From Polynucleobacter sp. MWH-Svant-W18 (GTDB taxonomy: Bacteria; Pseudomonadota; Gammaproteobacteria; Burkholderiales; Burkholderiaceae): DNA of 64,000 nt. The notes below the pieces were generated by a model. That model saw only the letters and a program-made list of their open reading frames with translations. It searched no databases and was not told where the DNA came from. How positions within the stretch are numbered: the first letter of the stretch is position 1; each line of letters opens with the position of its first letter. Shown in pieces: positions 56,585 through 64,000 of this stretch. The DNA is taken from the NCBI RefSeq assembly GCF_018687495.1, contig NZ_CP061293.1:1-64000 (forward strand), given 5' to 3'. Position numbers and translations under genes: made by a program.

Positions 56585-56591
56585 AATTAAT

Positions 56592-56903
56592 ATGCAAAAC
56601 CAAAAAATTCGTATTCGCCTTAAAGCATTTGATTACCGTCTGATCGATCAGTCTGCAGCTGAAATCGTTGATACAGCTAAGCGCACTGGCGCAGTTGTGA
56701 AGGGCCCAGTACCTTTGCCAACTCGTATCGAGCGTTTTGACATCTTGCGTTCACCACACGTGAACAAGACATCCCGTGATCAGTTGGAGATCCGTACCCA
56801 TCTTCGCTTGATGGATATCGTTGATCCTACAGAGAAAACTGTAGATGCTTTGATGAAATTAGACCTCCCAGCAGGTGTGGACGTCGAAATTAAGTTGCAA
56901 TAA
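56592..56903 (+). CDS. rpsJ: 30S ribosomal protein S10 (NusE)
   Basis: S10 is a 30S head protein and, with NusB, the boxA-binding antitermination factor NusE. The 103-residue product has [32 protein letters not shown] and the [19 protein letters not shown] loop, all typical. It lies 117 bases after tuf and 191 bases before rplC, with hairpins on both sides, so it may be expressed partly on its own. See the leader entry for a possible Nus-factor control element. Confidence 0.98.
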   Translation: MQNQKIRIRLKAFDYRLIDQSAAEIVDTAKRTGAVVKGPVPLPTRIERFDILRSPHVNKTSRDQLEIRTHLRLMDIVDPTEKTVDALMKLDLPAGVDVEIKLQ

Positions 56904-57094
56904 TTGGTTGTTTCTAGTCTTTTTGCTTGTCAAGACTGGTTTTTCAGGATAGAATCTAAGGCTTCGCTCAATTATTTGGGCGAAAACCATAGTTTTAGCA
57001 GCATGTAAAACGTTGTAAGTTATTGATTTAGAAGTACTTTTACTTGTAAATCACTTAAATTAATTTTGCCGACCAATCGAAGTCGGCGTGGAGC
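56904..57094 (+). promoter_or_regulatory. rpsJ-rplC spacer: S10 operon promoter
   Basis: A -35 TTGTCA (56927-56932), a 17-base spacer and -10 TAGAAT (56950-56955) make a strong predicted promoter for rplC and the genes after it. The -10 is followed by CTAAGGCTTC. An imperfect hairpin AGTCTT/AAGACT with a GGTTTTT tail (about 56915-56946) overlaps the promoter and could end transcripts from rpsJ. Confidence 0.7.
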
Positions 57095-57757
57095 ATGAAT
57101 ATGAGCTTAGGCTTAATCGGCCGCAAGGTCGGCATGACCCGTCTATTTACGGACGAAGGGGATTCAATTCCTGTGACCGTAATCGACGTGAGCGACAACA
57201 GAGTCGCTCAAATCAAGACCCAGGCAACTGATGGCTATGATGCTATCCAGTTGGCGCATGGCACACGTAGAGCTACTCGCGTTACTAAGGCAATGGCTGG
57301 TCACTTCGCTAAAGCTGGTGTGATGGCTGGTAACGGGCTGAACGAATTCCAATTAGACGCAGCAAAAATTGCAGAAATGACACCAGGACAAGTTATTCCT
57401 GCTGACACTGCATTTACTGCTGGTCAAAAAGTGGACGTGCAAGGCGTGTCTATTGGTAAAGGTTACGCAGGTACTATCAAGCGTTACCACTTTGCTTCTG
57501 GTCGCGCATCACACGGTAACTCTAGATCACACAACGTACCAGGTTCTATTGGTATGGCACAAGATCCAGGTCGTGTTTTCCCAGGTAAGCGCATGACTGG
57601 CCACCTTGGTGACGTTACCCGTACTGTCCAAAATTTAGTCATCGCACGCATTGATGCAGAACGTAATCTCATCATGGTTAAAGGCGCTATTCCAGGTGCC
57701 CCAGGCGGTAAAGTGATTGTTACTCCAGCGGTGAAAACACCGTTGAAGAAGAAATAA
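57095..57757 (+). CDS. rplC: 50S ribosomal protein L3
   Basis: L3 is an early 50S assembly protein. The 220-residue product has [25 protein letters not shown] and [22 protein letters not shown], the methylated-glutamine region of the family. ATG 57095 is followed by a second ATG at 57101. rplD starts 11 bases after the stop. Confidence 0.97.
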   Translation: MNMSLGLIGRKVGMTRLFTDEGDSIPVTVIDVSDNRVAQIKTQATDGYDAIQLAHGTRRATRVTKAMAGHFAKAGVMAGNGLNEFQLDAAKIAEMTPGQVIPADTAFTAGQKVDVQGVSIGKGYAGTIKRYHFASGRASHGNSRSHNVPGSIGMAQDPGRVFPGKRMTGHLGDVTRTVQNLVIARIDAERNLIMVKGAIPGAPGGKVIVTPAVKTPLKKK

Positions 57758-57768
57758 GGAGAGCGAAT

Positions 57769-58389
57769 ATGGAACTTAAGCTTCTCCAAGATAACGGTAC
57801 TTTAGGTGCAGGCGTTCAAGCTTCACCAGAAGTATTCGAACGTGAATATAACGAAGCATTGGTACACCAAGTTGTAGTGGCCTACCAAGCAAATGCACGT
57901 AGCGGTAACCGTGCACAAAAAGACCGTGAGCAAGTTAAGCACACAACCAAGAAGCCTTGGCGTCAAAAAGGTACTGGTCGTGCACGTGCTGGTATGAGCT
58001 CTTCCCCGCTGTGGCGTGGAGGTGGTCGTATATTCCCGAATTCTCCTGAAGAGAATTTCAGCCAAAAAGTAAATAAGAAAATGTACCGCGCTGGTATGAG
58101 ATCTATTTTGTCTCAGTTAGCCCGCGAAGGTCGTTTGAATGTAGTTGATCAATTTTCTCTTGACGCTCCAAAGACTAAAGTTTTAGCTGACAAAGTGAAA
58201 GCAATGGGCTTGGATTCAGTCTTGATCATCGTTGATCAGGTTAGCGAGAATTTATACTTGGCATCACGTAACTTGCATAAAGTTGCCGTGGTTGAGCCAC
58301 AGCACGCTGATCCATTAGCTTTGGTTCAATACAAAAAAGTATTGGTAAGCAAAGCTGCGATCGCAAAAATTGAGGAGTTGCTGAAATGA
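57769..58389 (+). CDS. rplD: 50S ribosomal protein L4
   Basis: L4 lines the exit tunnel and, in E. coli, represses the S10 operon. The 206-residue product has [25 protein letters not shown], the tunnel loop. It overlaps rplW by 4 bases (ATGA), so the two are coupled. Confidence 0.97.
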   Translation: MELKLLQDNGTLGAGVQASPEVFEREYNEALVHQVVVAYQANARSGNRAQKDREQVKHTTKKPWRQKGTGRARAGMSSSPLWRGGGRIFPNSPEENFSQKVNKKMYRAGMRSILSQLAREGRLNVVDQFSLDAPKTKVLADKVKAMGLDSVLIIVDQVSENLYLASRNLHKVAVVEPQHADPLALVQYKKVLVSKAAIAKIEELLK

Positions 58390-58700
58390 GCCAAGTCCGT
58401 AAAAATGATCACAACCTGATGAAGGTTCTGCTTGGTCCGGTTATCTCTGAAAAAGCCACTATGGTTGCAGAGAAAAACGAACAAGTAGTTTTCCAAGTTG
58501 CTCGCGATGCAAACAAGACCGATGTAAAACAAGCAGTTGAATTGCTCTTTAAAGTGCAAGTTGACTCTGTTCAAATCGTGAATCAAAAAGGTAAGCCTAA
58601 GCGCTATGGCCGTTTTGAAGGTCGTCGTGACCACACTAAGAAGGCCTATGTGAATTTGAAACCAGGTCAAGAAATTAACTTTGAAGCGGAGGCGAATTAA
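58386..58700 (+). CDS. rplW: 50S ribosomal protein L23
   Basis: L23 is the exit-tunnel docking site for trigger factor and SRP. The 104-residue product has [24 protein letters not shown] and [22 protein letters not shown], both conserved. The start overlaps the rplD stop codon. rplB follows 2 bases after the stop. Confidence 0.97.
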   Translation: MSQVRKNDHNLMKVLLGPVISEKATMVAEKNEQVVFQVARDANKTDVKQAVELLFKVQVDSVQIVNQKGKPKRYGRFEGRRDHTKKAYVNLKPGQEINFEAEAN

Positions 58701-58702
58701 TC

Positions 58703-59533
58703 ATGCCTTTGATGAAGACAAAACCGACCTCACCAGGTCGTCGCTCAATGGTCAAGGTGGTCAATCCTGACCTCCATAAAGGCAAGCCTTTTGCACCATT
58801 GTTAGAGCCACAGTTTCAAAAAGCGGGCCGTAACAATAACGGTCACATCACTACCCGTCACAAAGGTGGTGGTCATAAGCATCACTATCGTGTTGTTGAC
58901 TTTAAACGCAACGACAAAGATGGTATTCCAGCAAAAGTTGAGCGCTTGGAATACGATCCAAACCGCAGTGCAAATATTGCATTGATCGTGTTTGCGGATG
59001 GTGAGCGCCGCTACATTCCTGCTGCTAAAGGTATGACTGTTGGTCAAGCCATCATGAATGGTTCTGAAGCGCCAATCAAATCTGGTAATAACTTGCCAAT
59101 TCGCAATATTCCAGTTGGTAGCACGATTCACTGTGTTGAAATCCTCCCAGGTAAAGGTGCACAAGTTGCCCGTTCCGCTGGTGGTTCAGCAGTATTGTTA
59201 GCTCGTGAGGGCGTATACGCTCAAGTGCGTTTGCGTTCTGGTGAAGTTCGCCGTGTTCTGATTGAGTGCCGCGCCACTATTGGTGAAGTTGGTAATGAAG
59301 AGCACAGCTTGCGTCAAATTGGTAAAGCAGGTGCAAATCGCTGGCGTGGTATTCGCCCAACCGTTCGCGGTGTGGCAATGAACCCAGTAGATCACCCACA
59401 CGGTGGTGGTGAAGGTAGAACTGGCGAAGGCCGTGTACCTGTATCTCCATGGGGTACTCCAACCAAAGGTTATCGCACACGTCGCAATAAGCGCACAACT
59501 TCGATGATCGTTCAACGTCGTCAAAAACGTTAA
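58703..59533 (+). CDS. rplB: 50S ribosomal protein L2
   Basis: L2 is a large peptidyl-transferase-centre protein. The 276-residue product has the [21 protein letters not shown] segment ([19 protein letters not shown]) and the C-terminal [19 protein letters not shown] with its conserved histidine. The length is usual. Confidence 0.98.
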   Translation: MPLMKTKPTSPGRRSMVKVVNPDLHKGKPFAPLLEPQFQKAGRNNNGHITTRHKGGGHKHHYRVVDFKRNDKDGIPAKVERLEYDPNRSANIALIVFADGERRYIPAAKGMTVGQAIMNGSEAPIKSGNNLPIRNIPVGSTIHCVEILPGKGAQVARSAGGSAVLLAREGVYAQVRLRSGEVRRVLIECRATIGEVGNEEHSLRQIGKAGANRWRGIRPTVRGVAMNPVDHPHGGGEGRTGEGRVPVSPWGTPTKGYRTRRNKRTTSMIVQRRQKR

Positions 59534-59552
59534 GCGATAAGGATAAATAGAT

Positions 59553-59831
59553 ATGACACGTTCAGCTAAAAAAGGCCCATTCTGCGACGCCAGCTTAGTA
59601 AAAAAAGTTGAAGTTGCACAAGCCAACAAAGACAAAAAGCCGATCAAAACTTGGTCACGCCGTTCAACAATTCTTCCAGACTTTATTGGTCTGACAATTG
59701 CTGTTCACAACGGTCGTCAACACGTTCCGGTTTATGTATCAGAAAACATGGTGGGTCATAAGTTAGGCGAATTTGCCTTGACCCGTACTTTCAAAGGTCA
59801 CGCTGCTGACAAGAAAGTTGTGAAGAAGTAA
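59553..59831 (+). CDS. rpsS: 30S ribosomal protein S19
   Basis: S19 contacts the A-site finger. The 92-residue product begins [20 protein letters not shown] and has [29 protein letters not shown], which is typical. rplV follows at once. Confidence 0.98.
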   Translation: MTRSAKKGPFCDASLVKKVEVAQANKDKKPIKTWSRRSTILPDFIGLTIAVHNGRQHVPVYVSENMVGHKLGEFALTRTFKGHAADKKVVKK

Positions 59832-59841
59832 GGGGATGATG

Positions 59842-60171
59842 ATGGAAGTTAAAGCTATTCACAAGAGCGCCCGCATTTCTGCGCAAAAGACACGTTTGGT
59901 CGCTGACCAAATTCGTGGTTTGCCGATTGCTCGCGCATTAAACATTTTGAATTTCAGCCCCAAAAAAGCTGCCTTCATTGTGAAAAAAGTAGTTGAATCA
60001 GCGATTGCAAATGCTGAACACAATAAAGGCGCTGACATTGATGAGCTCAAGGTATCAGCAGTAATCGTTGATAAAGGTACATCCTTGAAGCGCTTCACTG
60101 CACGTGCTAAGGGTCGTGGCAATCAAATCGAAAAACAAACTTGTCACATTAGCGTGACCTTGAGTAACTAA
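59842..60171 (+). CDS. rplV: 50S ribosomal protein L22
   Basis: L22 lines the exit tunnel. The 109-residue product begins [26 protein letters not shown]. Three ATG codons stand in a row (59836, 59839, 59842); I chose the third because it gives the family start and places AAGGGG six bases upstream. It ends 8 bases before rpsC. Confidence 0.96.
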   Translation: MEVKAIHKSARISAQKTRLVADQIRGLPIARALNILNFSPKKAAFIVKKVVESAIANAEHNKGADIDELKVSAVIVDKGTSLKRFTARAKGRGNQIEKQTCHISVTLSN

Positions 60172-60179
60172 GGAAAGAT

Positions 60180-61007
60180 ATGGGCCAAAAGATTAACCCC
60201 ACCGGATTCCGACTCGCGGTAACGAAGAATTGGACATCACGTTGGTATGCAAACAATACTGACTTTGCAAAGATGCTCAAAGAGGACGTAGATGTCCGTA
60301 GCTATTTGAAGAAGAAGTTGAAGAATGCATCCGTTAGTAAAGTTGTAATCGAGCGTCCTGCTAAGAACGCACGTATTACTATCTATAGCTCACGTCCAGG
60401 CGTTGTAATTGGTAAAAAAGGCGAAGACATTGAAGTTCTCCGCCGTGAATTGCAAAAGCGTATGGGTGTTCCAGTTCACGTGAACATTGAAGAAATTCGT
60501 AAGCCGGAAGTTGACGCGCAATTGATCGCTGACTCTATTACTCAACAGTTAGAGAAGCGCATCATGTTCCGTCGTGCGATGAAGCGGGCAATGCAAAGCG
60601 CCATGCGTCTTGGCGCACAAGGTATCAAGATCATGTCTTCAGGTCGTTTGAACGGTGCAGAAATTGCTCGTCGCGAATGGTACCGTGAGGGTCGTGTTCC
60701 ACTTCATACATTGAAGGCTGATATCGATTACGCAACATCAGAAGCAGAAACAACATACGGCATCATCGGTGTAAAAGTTTGGGTTTATAAAGGTGACACA
60801 TTAGGTCGCGGTGCAGAAGCTCAAGTAGCCGCTCCATCTGCTGAACCTGCTGCCGAAGAAAAGAAAACTCGTCGCGCACCAAGCAAGACAGCGGCTCGTA
60901 AACCAGCTGCTGCCACAGACAAGCCATTAGTTGCTGCCAAACCAGCAGTGAAGCGTGTTCGTAAGGTTGAAACACCTGCCGCAGATACGCAGAAGTCAGG
61001 AGAGTAA
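60180..61007 (+). CDS. rpsC: 30S ribosomal protein S3 with an extended C-terminal tail
   Basis: S3 forms the mRNA entry and has helicase-like activity with S4 and S5. The 275-residue product has the KH domain ([20 protein letters not shown]) and [17 protein letters not shown] sequence ([33 protein letters not shown]). After about residue 215 a tail of some 60 residues is rich in Ala, Pro and Lys; E. coli S3 has 233 residues in total. rplP follows 2 bases after the stop. Confidence 0.97.
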   Translation: MGQKINPTGFRLAVTKNWTSRWYANNTDFAKMLKEDVDVRSYLKKKLKNASVSKVVIERPAKNARITIYSSRPGVVIGKKGEDIEVLRRELQKRMGVPVHVNIEEIRKPEVDAQLIADSITQQLEKRIMFRRAMKRAMQSAMRLGAQGIKIMSSGRLNGAEIARREWYREGRVPLHTLKADIDYATSEAETTYGIIGVKVWVYKGDTLGRGAEAQVAAPSAEPAAEEKKTRRAPSKTAARKPAAATDKPLVAAKPAVKRVRKVETPAADTQKSGE

Positions 61008-61009
61008 GC

Positions 61010-61423
61010 ATGCTACAACCAAAGCGTCGTAAGTATCGTAAGGAACAAAAAGGCCGTAACACTGGCGTGGCAACACGCGGTAGTTCTGTAGCCTTTGGTG
61101 ACTTTGGATTGAAGGCCGTTGGCCGTGGCCGTCTGACTGCTCGTCAAATTGAGTCAGCACGTCGCGCAATGACCCGTCACATTAAACGTGGTGGCCGTAT
61201 TTGGATTCGTATTTTCCCAGATAAGCCAATTTCACAAAAACCTGCTGAAGTACGTATGGGTAACGGTAAAGGTAATCCAGAGTACTACGTAGCTGAAATT
61301 CAACCAGGCAAAGTGCTTTACGAGATGGACGGTGTAGATGAGACTTTGGCGCGCGAAGCTTTCAAGCTTGCTGCTGCTAAGTTACCTTTGCAGACCACTT
61401 TCGTGATTCGCCACTTAGGTTGA
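61010..61423 (+). CDS. rplP: 50S ribosomal protein L16
   Basis: L16 helps position tRNA at the A site. The 137-residue product begins [17 protein letters not shown] and has [23 protein letters not shown], both conserved. rpmC follows 14 bases after the stop. Confidence 0.97.
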   Translation: MLQPKRRKYRKEQKGRNTGVATRGSSVAFGDFGLKAVGRGRLTARQIESARRAMTRHIKRGGRIWIRIFPDKPISQKPAEVRMGNGKGNPEYYVAEIQPGKVLYEMDGVDETLAREAFKLAAAKLPLQTTFVIRHLG

Positions 61424-61437
61424 TCGGGATAGAGATT

Positions 61438-61632
61438 ATGAAAAATAAAGAATTAGCATCTAAAGATCTGAATGGCTTAAATGCAGAATTAACAGAGCTC
61501 TTAAAGACCAACTTTAAGCTCCGTATGCAAAAGGGCACTCAGCAACTCACTAATACCAGCCAATTGGGTAAAACTAAGCGCGATATCGCTCGTGTAAAGA
61601 CTTTTATTGCCCAAAAGACTGCACAGAAATAA
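61438..61632 (+). CDS. rpmC: 50S ribosomal protein L29
   Basis: L29 is a small helical exit-tunnel protein. From ATG 61438 the 64-residue product is [20 protein letters not shown] and on to [30 protein letters not shown] longer frame opens at TTG 61420 inside rplP and is rejected. rpsQ follows 12 bases after the stop. Confidence 0.95.
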   Translation: MKNKELASKDLNGLNAELTELLKTNFKLRMQKGTQQLTNTSQLGKTKRDIARVKTFIAQKTAQK

Positions 61633-61644
61633 GGAAAAAGGGAT

Positions 61645-61914
61645 ATGACAGAATTATCTAAACCCTTGCGCCGCACCCTAGTGGGCCGCGTTGTTAGCGA
61701 CAAAATGCAGAAAACTGTGACCGTGTTGGTTGAGCGTCAAGTGAAGCATCCCGTGATTGGTAAGTACGTTGGCCAGTCCAAAAAGTACCATGCACATGAC
61801 GAAGCTGGCACATACAAGATGGGTGATACCGTTGAAATTGCTGAATCAAAGCCAATTTCACGTACTAAATCTTGGGTTGTGACCCGTTTGGTTGAGGCCT
61901 CTAAAGGTATTTAA
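61645..61914 (+). CDS. rpsQ: 30S ribosomal protein S17
   Basis: S17 binds the 5' domain of 16S rRNA. The 89-residue product has [31 protein letters not shown], which is typical of the family. It is the last gene of the S10 operon and is followed by a terminator-like hairpin. Confidence 0.97.
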   Translation: MTELSKPLRRTLVGRVVSDKMQKTVTVLVERQVKHPVIGKYVGQSKKYHAHDEAGTYKMGDTVEIAESKPISRTKSWVVTRLVEASKGI

Positions 61915-61924
61915 GTATTTTTTA

Positions 61925-61973
61925 GGGGATTTGGCGAAATATCTTCCCAAATCCCTGTTTTACGTAGTAGAAT
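61925..61973 (+). promoter_or_regulatory. rpsQ terminator hairpin and predicted spc operon promoter
   Basis: GGGATTTGG pairs with CCAAATCCC (61926-61934 with 61947-61955, 9 pairs, 12-base loop), followed by TGTTTT. A promoter overlaps it: -35 TTCCCA (61944-61949), an 18-base spacer and -10 TAGAAT (61968-61973), followed by AGAAGGCTTC. The rplN start is 124 bases further on. Confidence 0.55.
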
Positions 61974-62097
61974 AGAAGGCTTCTCTGGTTTTATTGGAGA
62001 AGCAGTGTTTTTCATTAATTCCGGGTTTTAGCTTTCGTTAAAGCCCATAGACGGAACCAAGACTGTTTGCCTTTGGCTAATAAGTTGGGGATTAGAA

Positions 62098-62466
62098 ATG
62101 ATACAAACCGAAAGTAGATTGCAGGTCGCCGATAACACAGGCGCCAGTGAAGTTTTGTGCATCAAGGTATTGGGCGGCTCTAAGCGTCGTTACGCCAGTA
62201 TCGGTGATGTCATCAAAGTCAGCGTTAAGTCAGCTGCTCCACGTGGCCGTGTAAAAAAAGGTGATATTTATAACGCTGTTGTAGTGAGAACAGCTAAGGG
62301 TGTTCGCCGTCCAGACGGTTCATTGATTAAGTTCGATGCAAACGCTGCGGTATTGCTCAACGCTAAGTTAGAGCCAATTGGCACACGTATCTTCGGACCA
62401 GTAACACGCGAATTGCGTACTGAGAAGTTCATGAAGATCGTTTCTCTCGCCCCCGAAGTGATTTAA
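62098..62466 (+). CDS. rplN: 50S ribosomal protein L14
   Basis: L14 is an intersubunit-bridge protein. The 122-residue product begins [33 protein letters not shown] and has [22 protein letters not shown], the family signature. It heads the spc operon after a 183-base spacer. rplX follows after 9 bases. Confidence 0.98.
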   Translation: MIQTESRLQVADNTGASEVLCIKVLGGSKRRYASIGDVIKVSVKSAAPRGRVKKGDIYNAVVVRTAKGVRRPDGSLIKFDANAAVLLNAKLEPIGTRIFGPVTRELRTEKFMKIVSLAPEVI

Positions 62467-62475
62467 GAGGCTGAT

Positions 62476-62784
62476 ATGAAAAAGATTCGTAAAGGTGATT
62501 CCGTAGTTCTGTTGACTGGCCGCGATAAAGGCAAGCAAGGAACTGTAACGGCCGTTCTCGAGAACAAATTAGTGATCGAAGGCGTAAATATTTATAAAAA
62601 GAGCGTTAAGCCAAACCCAGCTGCAGGTGTAACCGGCGGCATGATTGACAAGACTATGCCTGTTCACATTTCTAATGTGGCTTTGGTTGACGGTAACGGT
62701 AAACCATCACGTGTTGGTATCAAACTCGTAGATGGCAAAAAGCAACGTTTCCTCAAAACCACTGGCGCAACTTTAAGCGCATAA
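62476..62784 (+). CDS. rplX: 50S ribosomal protein L24
   Basis: L24 is an assembly initiator of the 50S subunit. The 102-residue product has [22 protein letters not shown], the KOW motif at the N-terminus. rplE starts 16 bases after the stop. Confidence 0.97.
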   Translation: MKKIRKGDSVVLLTGRDKGKQGTVTAVLENKLVIEGVNIYKKSVKPNPAAGVTGGMIDKTMPVHISNVALVDGNGKPSRVGIKLVDGKKQRFLKTTGATLSA

Positions 62785-62800
62785 GGGGCACGGAGAAATT

Positions 62801-63343
62801 ATGAGCACACGTTTCCAAGAACATTACCAAGCAAAAGTCGTTGCTGATTTGATCGCCAAATTTGGCTACAAGTCTGTAATGGAAGTTCCACGTATTACTA
62901 AAGTAACCCTGAACATGGGCCTCGGTGATGCAGTGAACGACAAGAAAATTATTGAAAATGCAGTAGGCGATTTAACTAAAGTTGCGGGTCAAAAGCCAGT
63001 TGTAACTAAAGCTAAAAAAGCGATTGCGGGTTTCAAAATTCGTCAAGGCTACCCAATCGGCGCCATGGTGACATTGCGTGGTCAACGCATGTATGAATTT
63101 TTAGACCGTTTTGTGACTGTTGCATTGCCACGAGTACGTGACTTCCGCGGTATTTCTGGTAAAGCATTTGATGGCCGTGGTAACTACAACATCGGCGTTA
63201 AAGAACAGATCATTTTCCCTGAAATTGAATACGACAAGATTGATGCCCTCCGTGGTCTCAATATCAGTATTACGACGACTGCTAAAACCGACGAAGAAGC
63301 AAAAGCTTTGTTGGCAGCATTCAAATTCCCTTTCCGCAATTAA
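62801..63343 (+). CDS. rplE: 50S ribosomal protein L5
   Basis: L5 binds 5S rRNA and contacts P-site tRNA. The 180-residue product has [43 protein letters not shown] and [23 protein letters not shown], all typical. rpsN follows after 9 bases. Confidence 0.98.
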   Translation: MSTRFQEHYQAKVVADLIAKFGYKSVMEVPRITKVTLNMGLGDAVNDKKIIENAVGDLTKVAGQKPVVTKAKKAIAGFKIRQGYPIGAMVTLRGQRMYEFLDRFVTVALPRVRDFRGISGKAFDGRGNYNIGVKEQIIFPEIEYDKIDALRGLNISITTTAKTDEEAKALLAAFKFPFRN

Positions 63344-63352
63344 GAGGCTAAC

Positions 63353-63658
63353 GTGGCAAAACTATCCCTAATTGAGCGCGAGAATAAGCGCGCTAAAACT
63401 GTAGAGAAGTACGCTGCCAAGCGTGCTGAACTGAAAGCGATCATTGCTGATCAATCACGCAGCGATGAAGAGCGCTATGAAGCTCGCTTGAAACTACAGG
63501 CACTTCCACGTAACGCAAGCCCGATTCGTCAAAGAAATCGTTGTTCATTAACCGGTCGCCCACGTGGCACATTCCGCAAGTTCGGTTTGGCTCGTAGCAA
63601 GATTCGTGAAATCGCCTTCCGTGGCGAAATCCCCGGTTTAACCAAGGCCAGCTGGTAA
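63353..63658 (+). CDS. rpsN: 30S ribosomal protein S14
   Basis: S14 is a 30S head protein. The 101-residue product begins at GTG 63353 ([20 protein letters not shown]) and has [26 protein letters not shown]. It is the long form without the zinc-binding CxxC pairs. rpsH follows after 24 bases. Confidence 0.97.
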   Translation: MAKLSLIERENKRAKTVEKYAAKRAELKAIIADQSRSDEERYEARLKLQALPRNASPIRQRNRCSLTGRPRGTFRKFGLARSKIREIAFRGEIPGLTKASW

Positions 63659-63682
63659 GCGGCGAAAGAATTAGGAGAACTC

Positions 63683-64000
63683 ATGAGTATCAGCGATCCA
63701 ATCGCCGACATGTTGACCCGGATCCGCAATGCGCAAGCAGTGCAGAAGCCACTAGTCACTATGCCGTCGTCAAAAGTAAAAGTAGCCATCGCAAAAGTTT
63801 TGCAAGATGAAGGCTATATCGAAAGTTTCGAAATCAAAGGTGAAGCAGCTAAGCCAGTGCTCCACATTGATCTCAAATACTATGCAGGCCGCCCTGTTAT
63901 TGAGCGTATTGACCGTGTATCTACACCAAGTCTACGTATCTATAAAGGCCGTCATGACATTCCAGAAGTAATGAATGGCTTGGGCATTGCAATTATTTCA
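63683..64000 (+). CDS. rpsH: 30S ribosomal protein S8 (truncated by the window end)
   Basis: The first 106 residues of S8, a primary 16S rRNA binder and, in E. coli, repressor of the spc operon. It begins [20 protein letters not shown], with the conserved [12 protein letters not shown], and has a TAGGAG ribosome-binding site at 63672-63677. The rest lies beyond base 64000. Confidence 0.95.
   Translation, partial: MSISDPIADMLTRIRNAQAVQKPLVTMPSSKVKVAIAKVLQDEGYIESFEIKGEAAKPVLHIDLKYYAGRPVIERIDRVSTPSLRIYKGRHDIPEVMNGLGIAIIS

Overview
The window is a chromosome-origin region of a betaproteobacterium of the family Burkholderiaceae, most probably a free-living Polynucleobacter. The reasons are a moderately low G+C content with streamlined spacing, the order dnaA-dnaN-gyrB, 16S and 23S rRNA of betaproteobacterial type, a DUF3717 gene, and the tRNA-Tyr/Gly/Thr-tuf-tRNA-Trp-secE-nusG order typical of Burkholderiales. 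The genus is recalled from memory, not searched. Nearly all genes lie on the plus strand, which is the leading strand when reading rightward from the origin. Minus-strand genes occur only between about 26.7 and 30.0 kb and at 31.8-32.4 kb.

Layout. 1-5.3 kb: dnaA, an origin (oriC) with DnaA boxes, a run of DnaA-trios and an AT-rich segment, then dnaN and gyrB. 5.3-6.1 kb: a SET-domain methyltransferase gene and a small DUF3717 gene. 6.1-10.7 kb: a complete branched-chain amino acid or amide ABC transporter in the order livG-livF-binding protein-livH-livM. 10.8-11.6 kb: a TSUP-family permease. 11.6-16.0 kb: mnmG-rsmG-parA-parB with two perfect parS sites, one placed on the -35 element of the predicted operon promoter. 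16.0-23.2 kb: the F1Fo ATP synthase operon atpIBEFHAGDC. 23.2-26.7 kb: hemE, an AT-rich spacer with DnaA boxes, and priA. 26.7-32.4 kb: a mixed accessory stretch with gcvH, a 4-Cys mini-protein, a fatty-acid desaturase, tRNA-Arg, a small membrane protein, rsmI, diaA, a BON lipoprotein, a cytochrome c and a GNAT acetyltransferase.

32.4-38.1 kb: one complete rRNA operon (16S, tRNA-Ile, tRNA-Ala, 23S, 5S) with promoter, boxA elements, processing stems and terminator. 38.1-51.9 kb: the tRNA-tuf-secE-nusG-rplKAJL-rpoBC cluster. 51.9-56.5 kb: the str operon (rpsL, rpsG, fusA, second tuf). 56.5-61.9 kb: rpsJ, then rplC to rpsQ (S10 operon). 62.1 kb to the end: the spc operon rplN, rplX, rplE, rpsN and a truncated rpsH.

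The genes form a growth-rate block close to the origin: replication start and segregation, ATP synthesis, stable RNA, RNA polymerase and ribosomal proteins. I found no defence system, prophage, CRISPR array, transposon or unknown multi-gene system. The unusual content is regulatory: boxA-like elements before rpsJ (which encodes S10/NusE) and in the rplJ leader, a parS site over its own operon promoter, overlapping hairpins before rpoB, a branched pre-23S processing stem, and a possible ATC-initiated permease gene. Motif positions, hairpins and promoter spacings were read by eye; none has been tested by folding, alignment or experiment.
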